Source: Gemmiger sp. An120
GTDB lineage: Bacteria; Bacillota; Clostridia; Oscillospirales; Ruminococcaceae
Direction: 5' to 3'
Assembly: GCF_002160955.1 (NCBI RefSeq)
Contig: NZ_NFLN01000012.1
Span: 30,659 to 94,658 of the forward strand
DNA length: 64,000 nt
Shown here: piece after piece, positions 10,458 through 19,816 of the stretch
Numbering within the stretch: position 1 is the first letter of the stretch
How the letters are laid out: every line of letters begins with the position of its first letter
Made by a program: the position numbers and the translations under genes
The notes under the pieces: model-generated
Told to the model about the DNA's origin: nothing
The model's database searches: none
Seen by the model: the letters and a program-made list of their open reading frames with translations, nothing else

Positions 10458-11327
10458 ATGGAAAGCCTGATCTACATTCCCTTTCTGGTGGTGATGGTGG
10501 TGTTCGCCCTGCTCTACCTGAAAGGCAAAGCCAAATACGCCGCCTTCGTGTCGGCGCTGGATAAGGAGACCTTCGGCCTGCGGGACTTTTTCCCGGTGGG
10601 CTTCATGGCCATGGATCTCAGCGGCTACAAGTACGCCTCCAACCTGGACCGCACCCTGCGCCGCCAGCTGGCCGAGCTGTATACCGCCGAGTACCAGGAG
10701 TTCTACCTGCGGGTGATCTGGGCCCAGGCGGTGACCAACGCGCTGATCGGCCTGCTCATGGGCACTTTGTTCTTTGCCGCCATGGGGGGCGACCCCCTGA
10801 TGCTGGTGGTGGGCGCGGCGCTGGGCGGCGTGCTGGCCTGGGCGGCCTTTTCCGATGTGAAGAACCGGGTGGAAAAGCGCCATCTGCTGGTGGCGGTGGA
10901 CCTGCCCGATCTGACCAACCAGATCATCATCCTCTCCGGCGCGGGGCTTACCATCCGGGCGGCCCTGCTCAAGATCAGCGCCGAGATGCCCGCCTCCGGC
11001 CCGCTGTACCAGGCCCTGGCCAAAACCACCGAAAAGATGGAGCACGGCGCCACCGATGAAGAGGCGCTGGACCAGCTGACGGTGGCCTGCAACATGCCCC
11101 AGGTGCGGCGGTTCGTGTCGGTGATTTTGCAGAATATGCACCGGGGCGGCGCGGACGTGCTGGTCGCCTTGCAGGACATCGGCAAGGAGCTGTGGGAGGC
11201 CCGCAAGGCGGCCGCCCGGCAGATCGCCGAAGAAACATCCACCAAGCTGCTGTTCCCCATGATGTTGATGCTGATCGCCGTCATCCTGCTGGTGGCGGCC
11301 CCGGCGGTCATGGGGATGGCGATATAA
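10458..11327 (+). CDS. tadC: TadC-like inner membrane platform protein
   Basis: A 289-aa partner of TadB, also a type II secretion F-domain protein, with an N-terminal helix, two central helices, the helical domain (SGAGLTIRAALLKIS) and a final hydrophobic C-terminal helix. It starts after an AAGGAGG site 13 bases downstream of tadB. Same operon and same machine as TadB. Confidence 0.87.
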   Translation: MESLIYIPFLVVMVVFALLYLKGKAKYAAFVSALDKETFGLRDFFPVGFMAMDLSGYKYASNLDRTLRRQLAELYTAEYQEFYLRVIWAQAVTNALIGLLMGTLFFAAMGGDPLMLVVGAALGGVLAWAAFSDVKNRVEKRHLLVAVDLPDLTNQIIILSGAGLTIRAALLKISAEMPASGPLYQALAKTTEKMEHGATDEEALDQLTVACNMPQVRRFVSVILQNMHRGGADVLVALQDIGKELWEARKAAARQIAEETSTKLLFPMMLMLIAVILLVAAPAVMGMAI

Positions 11328-11377
11328 CCGTCCCGCATATTGCGGGGCCACGACCAGAGGAAAGGAGGAAACCACCC

Positions 11378-11566
11378 ATGAAAGAGATGCTTCGCCGTTT
11401 CTGGCAGGAGGAGGAAGGCATGGGCACCGTGGAGATCGTGATCATCATCGGCATCCTGGTGGCCGTGGCCCTGATCTTCCGCAAAGCGCTGCTGGGCTTT
11501 GTTCAGGATCTGATGGACAAGTTCTTCAACACCGGCAATGTGCCGGGCGTGACCGATCCCGCCTGA
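11378..11566 (+). CDS. flp: Flp-type pilin (type IVb prepilin)
   Basis: A 62-aa prepilin. The short charged leader ends in EEEGMGTVE: cleavage after Gly14 would place Glu at +5, the classical prepilin peptidase pattern, followed by a 17-residue hydrophobic helix (IVIIIGILVAVALIF) and a short amphipathic tail ending in PGVTDPA. It is the likely major subunit of the fibre. An AAGGAGG site lies 9 bases before the ATG. It is separated by 50 bases from tadC and 71 from the next gene, room for its own translation control. Confidence 0.9.
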   Translation: MKEMLRRFWQEEEGMGTVEIVIIIGILVAVALIFRKALLGFVQDLMDKFFNTGNVPGVTDPA

Positions 11567-11637
11567 TCCGCACACAGCACCCCGGGGCGGGCCGCCGGCC
11601 CGCCCCTTACCAAGATTTTCAGCAAGGAGGCAACCCC

Positions 11638-12252
11638 ATGAAAAAACACGGCCGCTGCAAAGGCTCCATGACGGTGGAGATGGCCATTCTGTTCCCGGTG
11701 ATCTTCTTCACCATTCTGGGGATGCTGTACCTTTGTATCATAAAATACCAGAACATCGCCGCGGGCACCGCCGCCATGCGGGCCGCGGCCCGGGGCGCTG
11801 CCTGCTGGGACAAGCTGGGCGGCGACGGGGCCTGGGATTTCCAGACCCTGGAGGGCGAGGAGAGCGGCGGCGGCCTGCTGGTGGCCGCCAACTACTCGGA
11901 GCACGACCCCTACCGTTATATTCTGGACACCAAGTCGGAAAAGCGGCTGGCCAATATCCAGGCCTATGCCCGCTGGCTGGTGGAGGGCAATCCCTCGGTC
12001 ATGGGGGAGGACGCCGGCTCCAAGGAGCCGGTGGTGACCAAAACCGGCAACATCCTGCAGAAATACGTCACCGTTTCCATCACCAAGCGGTACACCAATC
12101 CGTTTGAAGATGTGATGGCCCAGGTGGGCCTGTCGGCGCCGGACGAGGCGGTCATCACCGCCAGCGCCCCGCTGAACACCCCCGCCGAATTCATCCGCAA
12201 CGCGTCCTTTATCTACGATCTGGTCAAGGGCGACGGCTACAAGGGGGGCTGA
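11638..12252 (+). CDS. tadE: TadE-like pseudopilin
   Basis: A 204-aa protein with a basic leader and a prepilin-like site KGSMTVE (Gly at -1, Glu at +5), followed by one transmembrane helix and a soluble extracytoplasmic domain. TadE-like proteins are minor pseudopilins needed for Flp fibre assembly and are processed by the same A24 peptidases encoded downstream. A GGAGG site precedes the ATG, and the stop is three bases before the next gene. Confidence 0.85.
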   Translation: MKKHGRCKGSMTVEMAILFPVIFFTILGMLYLCIIKYQNIAAGTAAMRAAARGAACWDKLGGDGAWDFQTLEGEESGGGLLVAANYSEHDPYRYILDTKSEKRLANIQAYARWLVEGNPSVMGEDAGSKEPVVTKTGNILQKYVTVSITKRYTNPFEDVMAQVGLSAPDEAVITASAPLNTPAEFIRNASFIYDLVKGDGYKGG

Positions 12253-12255
12253 CCG

Positions 12256-15141
12256 ATGCACCGCCGATGGAAAAAGCGTCTGACCGGCGCCATCAGCATC
12301 TTTCTCACCATCATTTTTGTCTCCAACTATGCCCTGATCGGCCTGCTGGTGGACAGCGGCCGCCTGCGCATGGCCCGGGCCGTGGCCGAGGGCGCGCTGG
12401 ACAACGCCGGTGCCTCGGTGCTGTCCTACTACAACCGGATGCTCTACGACCTGTACGGGCTGTTCGCCACCGACTCGCTGACCGAGGAGGACATCACCCG
12501 GCTGCTGGGCGACTACGCGGAAAAGACCCTGGGCACCGTGCCGGTGGAGGAAAGCGCCCTCACCAGCCTGGTGGACGCGGTCACCAGCGCGGTGGGCGGC
12601 CTGACCGGCGAGGACGGGGAGGAACTGCCCACCTTTGACCTGTACAGCTTTGACGCCGAGGTCACCCTGGTGGACGGGGCCAGCCATACCCTGGCCAACA
12701 CCGAGGCGGTGGAGGCCCAGATCATCGACCACATGAAATACCGGGCGCCGGAAAACCTGTTCAACGCCGCCACCAGCGGCGACAGCTTCCTGGGCAAACT
12801 GCAGGGGCTGTTTGATCTGACCGAGCGCATGAGCGTCACCAAGGACAAGCTGGAGCTGACCGGGGGCAAGGAAGCCCTGTTCCGCAGCGCGTCCGACATG
12901 ATCACCAAGATCGGCAACTTCAACGCCAACGTGGCCGCCTTTGCGGCCAATCCCGCCGACCCCTACCAGTACCTGCGGGAGCTGGATGAACGGTTCACCG
13001 AGATCGGCAACGAGTACGAGATCGAACCGGAGGAGACCCCCGCCCAGACGACGGAGGGCGATGCCTCTTCCACCCAGACATCGGAGAGCGAGCCCTCCGT
13101 CACCCAGGAAAACGGCGGCAGCAAGCGGGATGAGCAGATCGAAGCCGCCCGCGCCCAGTACGAGGAGGCCGCCGGCCATACCGGCGACGCCTACGCCTCG
13201 CTGTACAGCCAGGCGCTGAGCCTGTACCAGCAGGCCAACACCCTGCGGGACGAGACCACCACGCTGGTGGCCAACTACGAAAGCTACATCAGCCAGCTGC
13301 AGGCCAAGCTGGACGAGGACCCGGACAACGAGAACTACAAAACCGTCTACCTGCCGGAGATCGAGCAGGCCCAGGCCACCTGCGGCGAGATGCTCAAGAA
13401 CATCGACCTGGTGCTGATGACCCGGCCCTACCTGAGCGACCTGGCCGAAAGCGCCGGGGAGATGGACAGCGCCTTTACCGGCCTGAGTTCCCAGGTGATC
13501 GACTACCGGCTGTACGGCGAGGCAAGCGGCGAAAGCCAGGTCTCCGCCAGCCTGGTCACCACCGTGGAGGGCTCCATGGGCCCCTACGGGGAAGCGATGA
13601 ACACGCTGCTCAGCGAGCTGGGCACCACCAAGGCCACCCTGGCGGACATGGCGTCCAGCTTCCGCCAGCCGGAGCAGCCCAAAATCCAAACCGAGGTATC
13701 CGCCGACGGGAACAAAGCCAGCCAGAACGCCGAAAAGGACGCCAAGAAAGAGGATCTGCGCAGCCTGAACGCCGACGATCTGGCCGTTCCCTTCGAGACT
13801 ACCGGCGAGCCCAACTGGAACGGTGTGATCTCCGGCTCGATGGACACCGAGAACACCAGCGCCATCCTCTCCGCCGGGCTGGATCTGATCGAAAAGATCG
13901 GCCAGGTGCTGGAGGGCGCGCGGGACAGCCTGTACATCAACGAGTACGCCATCGCCTACTTCCCCAACTATGTGCAGCACTACAACGCGGCGGACTCCGA
14001 CCTGGCCAAGGACGCGGACAACGCCTACCTGATCGACGACAGCAAGTATTTTGCCCCCTATAACGCCAGCCAGGCGGAGCTGGAATACATCCTCACCGGC
14101 AATGCCAACGCCACCGCCAGCGTGGCCACCATCTCGGCCCAGCTGCTGGGTATCCGGATGGCGCTGAACACCGCCGCCATCTTTACCGATTCCGCCAAGG
14201 TGGCCCAGGCCAACGCCCTGGCCGCCGCCATCTCCGGGCCCCTGGCCCCGCTGGTATCGGCGGGCCTGCTGATCGCCTGGGCCCTGGCCGAGTCCGCCCT
14301 GGACGTGGCCGACCTGCTCAAGGGTGAGGACGTGCAGCTCTTCAAACAGGGGGCCGACTGGAAGATCTCGGCGGAGGGCCTGGTCAAGGAAGCGGTCAGC
14401 GAAGCCGCCGAGTACGTCTCCGGCGAGGTGGCCGACGCGGTCAACAGCGCCATCTCCGACGCCGCCGCTTCGGTGGAACAGGCCGCTAACCAGGCGGTCT
14501 ACAAGGCCTACCAGGCCATCCAGTCCGGCGCGCAGGACGCGGTCAGCACCGCCGGCTCCACCCTGACCGACTGGGCCGGCCAGCTGGGCGGCCAGGTACC
14601 GGGGGTGGACGCGGGCACCGTGAGCAGCGCGCTGAACAGCGAGCTGGGCGCGGCGGAATCCGCGGCCATCGGCCTGCTGGACAACGCCAAGGACCAGGCG
14701 CTGGTCAAGGTGAACCAGGCGGTGCGCAACGTGAGCACCACCCTGCAGGACAAGGTCAGCACCCTCACCGGCGAGGCCGCGGAAAAGGCCGCTGAGGCGC
14801 TGTCCAACGGGCTGAACAAGATCCTTCCCAGCGGCCAGGTGGTCAACACCGGTTCCAACACCGGCAGCTTTGACGTGACCCTGAACTACATGGACTATAT
14901 GCGCATCTTCCTGCTGTTCGCGGGCAACACCACCAAGGTACAGCGGATCCAGCAGCTGATCCAGGCCAACCTGCGCTACGGCGGCCAGAGCGAGTTCTCC
15001 ATGGCCGGGTCCTATGTGTCGGTGGCCAGCAAGCTGGACGGCTCCACCCGTTTCCTGTTCATGAGCGCGGCGTTCCTGCCCATGTCCATGAAGCGGGACG
15101 GCCGGATGAACTTTACCGTATACAGCCGGATGGGCTATTAA
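12256..15141 (+). CDS. Large DUF5702-like Tad-operon protein (TadG-like role)
   Basis: A 961-aa protein, the longest of the operon. The N-terminus has one membrane helix (AISIFLTIIFVSNYALIGLLV) directly followed by DSGRLRMARAVAEGALDNA, a pattern shared with Firmicute DUF5702 proteins and the TadG group. The rest is a long, charge-rich helical region: Gln/Glu-rich coiled-coil-like stretches about residues 255-500, and a second Ala-rich amphipathic segment about 640-870, before a compact C-terminal domain. It is probably anchored in the membrane and exposed outside, scaffolding or tethering the fibre. Between two TadE-like genes in the same transcript. Function beyond that is inference. Confidence 0.75.
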   Translation: MHRRWKKRLTGAISIFLTIIFVSNYALIGLLVDSGRLRMARAVAEGALDNAGASVLSYYNRMLYDLYGLFATDSLTEEDITRLLGDYAEKTLGTVPVEESALTSLVDAVTSAVGGLTGEDGEELPTFDLYSFDAEVTLVDGASHTLANTEAVEAQIIDHMKYRAPENLFNAATSGDSFLGKLQGLFDLTERMSVTKDKLELTGGKEALFRSASDMITKIGNFNANVAAFAANPADPYQYLRELDERFTEIGNEYEIEPEETPAQTTEGDASSTQTSESEPSVTQENGGSKRDEQIEAARAQYEEAAGHTGDAYASLYSQALSLYQQANTLRDETTTLVANYESYISQLQAKLDEDPDNENYKTVYLPEIEQAQATCGEMLKNIDLVLMTRPYLSDLAESAGEMDSAFTGLSSQVIDYRLYGEASGESQVSASLVTTVEGSMGPYGEAMNTLLSELGTTKATLADMASSFRQPEQPKIQTEVSADGNKASQNAEKDAKKEDLRSLNADDLAVPFETTGEPNWNGVISGSMDTENTSAILSAGLDLIEKIGQVLEGARDSLYINEYAIAYFPNYVQHYNAADSDLAKDADNAYLIDDSKYFAPYNASQAELEYILTGNANATASVATISAQLLGIRMALNTAAIFTDSAKVAQANALAAAISGPLAPLVSAGLLIAWALAESALDVADLLKGEDVQLFKQGADWKISAEGLVKEAVSEAAEYVSGEVADAVNSAISDAAASVEQAANQAVYKAYQAIQSGAQDAVSTAGSTLTDWAGQLGGQVPGVDAGTVSSALNSELGAAESAAIGLLDNAKDQALVKVNQAVRNVSTTLQDKVSTLTGEAAEKAAEALSNGLNKILPSGQVVNTGSNTGSFDVTLNYMDYMRIFLLFAGNTTKVQRIQQLIQANLRYGGQSEFSMAGSYVSVASKLDGSTRFLFMSAAFLPMSMKRDGRMNFTVYSRMGY

Positions 15142-15153
15142 AGGAGGGGTACG

Positions 15154-15849
15154 ATGGGCAAGAAAAAGGGCGCGATGACGGTGGAAGCCGCCATCGTGCT
15201 GCCGCTGTACATCCTGCTTCTGACCTTTCTGGTCAACTTTCTCAACATCTACTATCTGCACACGGTGGTGCAGCACGGGCTGAACAGCGCCGCCTCTACC
15301 CTGGCCCAGTACTGCTACGCGGTGGACCTGACCCTGGGGGTGGAGAACCTCTCCCTGCAGGAGGAGACCAGCGCCAAAGCCCAGCAGCTGGGGGACGCGA
15401 TCAACAACTTCTACGACGCCTCCACCGACGCGCTGACCCTGTTCAACGACGGCATCTCCCTGGACAATCTGGGCAAGCTGCTGGACAGCGGCAAGACCTT
15501 CATCAATGCCTCCTCCAACCTGGTCAGCAAGGTGCAGGGGGTAACCGGGGAGGACGTGGCCAACCTGGTGCTCACCGGCATGGTGGAGACCGGCGGCGGC
15601 ATGCTGGTGGAAGCCATGGTGGACGACTACCTGGACCAGATGAAGATCAACCGGGATCTGCTGGGCGGGGATATCCAGTACGGGCTGTACATCACGTCGG
15701 ACGGCCGGTATGACCTGATCCTGACCGCCGCCTACCAGTACAACGACCCGCTGTTTGCCCTGTTCACGCCGGGCTTTGCCATCCGCCAGCAGGCGGTGGT
15801 GCATCCCTGGATCGGCGGCGCCACCCCCGGCCTGCGGGGCGGCGGCTGA
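15154..15849 (+). CDS. Second TadE-like pseudopilin
   Basis: A 231-aa protein with the prepilin-like start KKKGAMTVE followed by a hydrophobic helix (IVLPLYILLLTFLVNFL) and an extracytoplasmic domain of about 190 residues. Gly at -1 and Glu at +5 indicate processing by an A24 peptidase. It follows the DUF5702-like gene after 12 bases and has an AAGGAGG site. Together with the first TadE-like protein it makes two pseudopilins in one operon, as in many Tad loci. Confidence 0.85.
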   Translation: MGKKKGAMTVEAAIVLPLYILLLTFLVNFLNIYYLHTVVQHGLNSAASTLAQYCYAVDLTLGVENLSLQEETSAKAQQLGDAINNFYDASTDALTLFNDGISLDNLGKLLDSGKTFINASSNLVSKVQGVTGEDVANLVLTGMVETGGGMLVEAMVDDYLDQMKINRDLLGGDIQYGLYITSDGRYDLILTAAYQYNDPLFALFTPGFAIRQQAVVHPWIGGATPGLRGGG

Positions 15850-15873
15850 TCCTTTCCACAAGAGGTGTTTTGT

Positions 15874-16491
15874 TTGTTAGACTATGGTTTGGGCGCTTTG
15901 TGCGGCGCGGTGCTGGGCTTCGGCGCGGCGTTTTTCGCCCAGGGCGGCCTTTTGGACCGGCGGCTGTTTCTGCGCCTTTGCCGGATGCCGGGCCGCTGGC
16001 ACCGCCAGCGGTGGCTGCTGGCCGGGCTGGGGGCGCTGCTGGGGGTGTACATCGTCTGGGTGCAGGAGGGCTTCGGCCGCGGCGCGGCGGGGCTGCTTCT
16101 GCTCACCGGGCTGCTGCTGGCCGCCTCGGTCACCGACCTGCGCCGCCGCCAGATCCATACCGACTGCCTGGCCGTCTACGCGGTGCTGCTGCTTATCTGG
16201 CAGTGCACCGGCGGGCTGTGGAGCCTGCTCAACGGCGCGCTGGGCGCGGCGCTGGGGCTGGCGGCGCTGGGGATTCCCCGGCTTGTGCGCCCGGCGGCGG
16301 TGGGCGGCGGCGACGTGCTGCTGCTGGCCGTCTGCGGCCTGGCCGCCGGATTCCCCGGCGTGGTGTATCTGATGTTCCGGGGAATGGTGGTGCTGGCCCT
16401 GGTGGGCGTGGTGCAGCTGGCGCTGCGCCGGGCCGACCGGAAAAGCACCCTGCCCCTGGCCCCCTTTCTTCTGCTGGGCGCGCTGGTGTAA
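15874..16491 (+). CDS. A24 prepilin peptidase
   Basis: A 205-aa polytopic membrane protease. The two catalytic aspartates are visible: SVTDLRRRQI (Asp about residue 88) and GGGDVLLLA (Asp about 147), and the end TLPLAPFLLLGAL is typical of the full-length family. It cleaves the leader peptides of Flp and TadE-like pilins at the membrane face. No ATG exists near the beginning; a TTG at 15874 has AAGAGG eight bases upstream and is preferred over a GTG at 15865 that would overlap the binding site. Confidence 0.85.
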   Translation: MLDYGLGALCGAVLGFGAAFFAQGGLLDRRLFLRLCRMPGRWHRQRWLLAGLGALLGVYIVWVQEGFGRGAAGLLLLTGLLLAASVTDLRRRQIHTDCLAVYAVLLLIWQCTGGLWSLLNGALGAALGLAALGIPRLVRPAAVGGGDVLLLAVCGLAAGFPGVVYLMFRGMVVLALVGVVQLALRRADRKSTLPLAPFLLLGALV

Positions 16492-16525
16492 GCCGCCCCT
16501 TATCCCATGAACGGAGGAGATCCCC

Positions 16526-17992
16526 ATGAAAGCCAACATCCGCAAGATCGAGTACATGGTGGTGCAGCCCCACACCTATCTGGTGGCCGAGCTGGAACCC
16601 GGGGCCCGCACGGTGGGCTTCTGCCTGGAAATGGCCGAGCGGTGCCGTATCCCGGGCCTGCTGCCGCTGCACCGGCAGATGGTGGACGGCGGGGTGCGCC
16701 TGTGCTACGACATCACCGGCAAGAAGCGGCTGGCCGACCTGGCCGCCGAGATGAGCCTGTCCGAGGACGGGGTTCTGCGGCTGGTGCGCAACCTGCTGGA
16801 GGGCCTGGCGGGCCTGCCGGAATACTTCCTGCGCACCACCCAGTGCCTGCTGGAGGAGGACTACACCTACGCCGACAGCACCCTGGCGGTGTACCTGCCC
16901 CTGGCCCCCATGGAGGATGACCCCGCCGACGGGGACGCGCTGCTGCGGGATTACCTGATCCGGCTGCTGGGCAGCTGCACCAGCGCCGGGCGCACCGGCC
17001 CCCGCCTGAACGAGCTGGCCGCCTGCCTGATTCGGCCGGACTTCTCGGTGCCCGGCCTGCTGGACAAGGTACGGGCGCTGTCCGCCGGGCAGACCCCGGC
17101 CCAGCCGGCCGCCCCCGCCTGGCAGGCCGCCCCGGTCACCGCCCAGCCCCGGCCCGACCCGGCCCCCGTGCCTCCGGTGACCCCTGCGCCCCAGCCGGCG
17201 GCCCCGGCCCCCGTGCCGGAAACCCCGGACAAGAAAAAGAACGCCCTGGGCGGGCTGTTCGGCCATAAGGAAAAGGCGGAGAAACCGGCCCCCGCGCCGG
17301 TGATCCCGGGCTTTGCCGTGCCCGGCATGGCCGCCCCGGCCCCAAAGCCCAAGGAGGAAAAAGCGGCCCCGGCCTTTGCGGTACCGGGCGGCGCGGGCAA
17401 GCCCTTCGCGGTGCCCGGCGCGCCCGCCCCGGCCCAGCCGGCGGCCCCGGAAAAGAAAAAAGGCGGCCTTGGCGGCCTGTTCGGCCACAAGGAAAAGCCC
17501 GCCAAAACCCCGGTGGTGGAGATGAACAAGGAGCGGCACATGGGCGGCCAGGACCGTATCCCGCCGGCCGCGCCGGTGCCCCCTGCCCCGGCCCCGGCGG
17601 CACAGCCGGTGCAGCCCCAGCCCGCCGCCTGGCAGGGCACCACCCTGCTGCAGCAGACCAAACCCGGCGGCGGCGCCACCGTGCTGATGGGGGCCCAGGC
17701 CGCGGGCGCGCCCGCGCTGACCCTGACCGGCGCGGGCCAGGCCGTGCGGGTGGACCGGTTCCCCTTTACGGTGGGCCGGTACGAGTGCGATATGCTGCTG
17801 GACGCCCCCACCGTATCCAAAAAGCATCTGAGCCTGCTGCATCAGAACGGCATGTTCTATGTGCAGGATGAAAATTCCAGCAACTACACCTATCTGGACG
17901 GGCAGATCATCCCGCCCTATACCCCGGTTCCGCTGCCCGCGTCCTGTGAGCTGCGGCTGGGCAGCGTGGTGCTGCTGGTGAAGGCGGAATGA
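16526..17992 (+). CDS. FHA-domain protein with DUF6382-like N-terminus
   Basis: A 488-aa cytoplasmic protein in three parts. Residues 1 to about 190 resemble the DUF6382 domain that often precedes FHA domains in Firmicutes. Residues about 195-390 are a low-complexity Pro/Ala-rich linker holding a duplicated motif (LGGLFGHKEK at about 240 and 315, each after a lysine run). The C-terminal 80 residues form an FHA domain (FTVGRYECD, VSKKHLSLL, NSSNYTYLDG), which binds phosphothreonine peptides. The next gene encodes a PP2C phosphatase and overlaps its stop by four bases, so phosphorylation-dependent control of pilus assembly is likely. No Ser/Thr kinase gene lies in this operon. Confidence 0.85.
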   Translation: MKANIRKIEYMVVQPHTYLVAELEPGARTVGFCLEMAERCRIPGLLPLHRQMVDGGVRLCYDITGKKRLADLAAEMSLSEDGVLRLVRNLLEGLAGLPEYFLRTTQCLLEEDYTYADSTLAVYLPLAPMEDDPADGDALLRDYLIRLLGSCTSAGRTGPRLNELAACLIRPDFSVPGLLDKVRALSAGQTPAQPAAPAWQAAPVTAQPRPDPAPVPPVTPAPQPAAPAPVPETPDKKKNALGGLFGHKEKAEKPAPAPVIPGFAVPGMAAPAPKPKEEKAAPAFAVPGGAGKPFAVPGAPAPAQPAAPEKKKGGLGGLFGHKEKPAKTPVVEMNKERHMGGQDRIPPAAPVPPAPAPAAQPVQPQPAAWQGTTLLQQTKPGGGATVLMGAQAAGAPALTLTGAGQAVRVDRFPFTVGRYECDMLLDAPTVSKKHLSLLHQNGMFYVQDENSSNYTYLDGQIIPPYTPVPLPASCELRLGSVVLLVKAE

Positions 17993-18765
17993 ACAGGATC
18001 GTCCGGTACGATACCGGCTATGTGACCCATCCCGGCAACTGCCGCACCGTAAACCAGGACAACCTGCTGCTGCGCCGCGGCGCGGTGGACGGGCAGGATT
18101 TTCTGCTGCTGGCGGTGGCCGACGGCATGGGCGGCATGGCCCGTGGCGAAGAGGCCAGCGGCTGCGCCGTGGCCCTGCTGGACAGTTGGTGGAACACCGA
18201 GCTGCCTGCCCTGCTGAGCGCCGGCGGCCCGGACTGGCCCGGGCTGGAAAACAGCCTGGCGGTGGCCATCGAGCGGATCAACACCGCCGTGCGCCAGGCC
18301 GTCACCGACAAGGGGGAGCCCGGCGGCACCACCCTGGTGCTGGCCTTTGTGTACGGGGCGGACTACCGGCTGCTGCACGTGGGGGACAGCCGGGCCTATC
18401 TGCTGGGCGCGGGCGCGCCCCGGCCCCTGACCCGGGACCACACCTGGTGCGCCCATGAGATCGCCCAGGGCCGCCTGACCCCCGCCCAGGCGGCGGTGCA
18501 TCCCATGCGGCATATGCTCACCAGCACGCTGGGGGTGCGCCCGTCCTACGAGCTGGATCTGGCCCGGGGGCAGCTTGGCCCCGGCAGCGCCCTGCTGCTG
18601 TGTTCCGACGGCTTTTACCAGGAGGCCGAGGCCGCCCTGGCGTCCTGCGACCTGACCCGCCCCGCCCAGACGGTGCTGGACGGCCTGCTGGCCGGTGCGC
18701 TGCGGGGCGAAGCGGCGGACAACCTGACCGCCCTGCTGGTGCGCCCATTCCCTGCCCGGAGGTAA
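17989..18765 (+). CDS. PP2C-family serine/threonine phosphatase
   Basis: A 258-aa PPM/PP2C phosphatase with the metal-binding motifs VADGMGGMARG (about residue 43), the GGTTLV-like stretch, GDSRAYLLG, and SDGFY plus DNLTALLV near the end. It is expected to remove phosphate from Ser/Thr using two Mn2+/Mg2+ ions. ATGA overlap with the FHA gene indicates coupling. Its partner kinase is not in this window. Confidence 0.9.
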   Translation: MNRIVRYDTGYVTHPGNCRTVNQDNLLLRRGAVDGQDFLLLAVADGMGGMARGEEASGCAVALLDSWWNTELPALLSAGGPDWPGLENSLAVAIERINTAVRQAVTDKGEPGGTTLVLAFVYGADYRLLHVGDSRAYLLGAGAPRPLTRDHTWCAHEIAQGRLTPAQAAVHPMRHMLTSTLGVRPSYELDLARGQLGPGSALLLCSDGFYQEAEAALASCDLTRPAQTVLDGLLAGALRGEAADNLTALLVRPFPARR

Positions 18766-18768
18766 CCC

Positions 18769-19278
18769 ATGATCCCCTGTCTGCGATACGCGGTGCTGAT
18801 CCTGGCGCTGGCCGCGGCCGTCTGGCTGGACCAGACCCGGGGCCGCATCCCCAACAAACTGAACCTGACCCTGGCGGCGGCGGCGCTGGTGCTGGCGCTG
18901 GCCCAGGGCCGCCCCCTGTGGGCGCTGGCAGGCTTTGCCGCCGGCACCCTGCTGGGCATGGGCGGCTGGCTGCTGCACCTGTTCCGCGCCGGGGACGCCA
19001 AGCTGTTCATGGCGCTGGGCCTGGCGCTGGGCTGGCGTGGCCTTGTGGGCTGCGCGGCCTGGTCGCTGGTGGTGGGCGCGGCGCTGGGGCTGGTGCTGCT
19101 GCTGGTGAAAGGGCAGCTGACCGCCCGGCTGGCCCGGGTGGGCCGGTATCTGAAGCTGCTGCTGTTCACCCGCAGCTTCTCCCCCTACGAGCCCGCCCCC
19201 GGTACCGAGCGGGAGTTCCCGTTCGCCTTGTCCATCGCCCTGGGCACCGCCCTGAGCCTGCTGGTGCCGCTGTTCTGA
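18769..19278 (+). CDS. tadV: Second A24 prepilin peptidase, short TadV/CpaA form
   Basis: A 169-aa membrane protein with both A24 aspartates: WLDQTRGRIPN (Asp21) and RAGDAKLFM (Asp76). It lacks the N-terminal methyltransferase part of PilD, as TadV proteins do. It starts three bases after the phosphatase gene and is the last gene of the pilus operon, followed at once by a strong terminator. The operon therefore encodes two distinct prepilin peptidases. Confidence 0.88.
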   Translation: MIPCLRYAVLILALAAAVWLDQTRGRIPNKLNLTLAAAALVLALAQGRPLWALAGFAAGTLLGMGGWLLHLFRAGDAKLFMALGLALGWRGLVGCAAWSLVVGAALGLVLLLVKGQLTARLARVGRYLKLLLFTRSFSPYEPAPGTEREFPFALSIALGTALSLLVPLF

Positions 19279-19284
19279 AAACGC

Positions 19285-19316
19285 AAAAACGCCTGTCCGG
19301 CCGGACAGGCGTTTTT
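19285..19316. terminator. Bidirectional terminator between the pilus operon and DUF2798 gene
   Basis: A perfect 16-bp palindrome (AAAAACGCCTGTCCGG and complement, no spacer) with T tracts on both strands ends the pilus transcript and the convergent gene. Confidence 0.9.
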
Positions 19317-19329
19317 TGTATGGAGTTTT

Positions 19330-19816
19330 TCAGGCCAGAACCTTGCCTTCCGGGAAGGCGCTGCGGAACACCCGGCGCACCACCGGCCCGGCCAGGATCA
19401 GCTGCAGCGGCAGCGCCATGAGGAAGTTTCGGGGAATGTTGATCAGCCAGTTCATGGGTACAGCGGCCCAGTTGCCGGTGTGGAACGCCCCCTCGCAGGC
19501 CCCGTACAGGGACATCACCAGCACCATCTGCACCACCATCCCCACCGAGATGCACAGCACCTTTTTCAGGGCGCTGTCCCGGGGTTTGACCAGCCAGCGG
19601 AACGCCACATACTTGGCCACCTTGGAGGCCACAAACCAGTCGCAGCACATGGCAAACACATACGCAAGGGGGAAACCCAGCCAGCCCGCGGCCACCGCAT
19701 CCAGGCCAAAGCCCCCCTGCTGCAGCGACACATTGTAAATGCTCATCCAGAGCACCATCACAAAGCACATCATCACGGTACAGATCAGGCTCTCTCTTAT
19801 TCTGCGGTATAGACAA
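19330..19816 (-). CDS. DUF2798-family membrane protein, with frame conflict at the 5' end
   Basis: The body (from about codon RESLICT) encodes a 150-residue protein with four hydrophobic segments and the features of DUF2798 membrane proteins (FVMVLWMSIYNVSLQQGG, NFLMALPLQLILAGP). No ATG or GTG with a binding site exists at the expected beginning. A TTG at 19816 has AAAGGAG properly spaced and would encode a family-like N-terminus (SIPQNKRE), but it is in a different frame; the two frames meet at a (CT)4 dinucleotide run at 19790-19797. Either a sequence error, a decayed gene, or a length-variable tract. An in-frame GTG-ATG-ATG lies at 19776-19768. A -10 box TATACT is visible upstream at about 19865. 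Confidence 0.6.
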
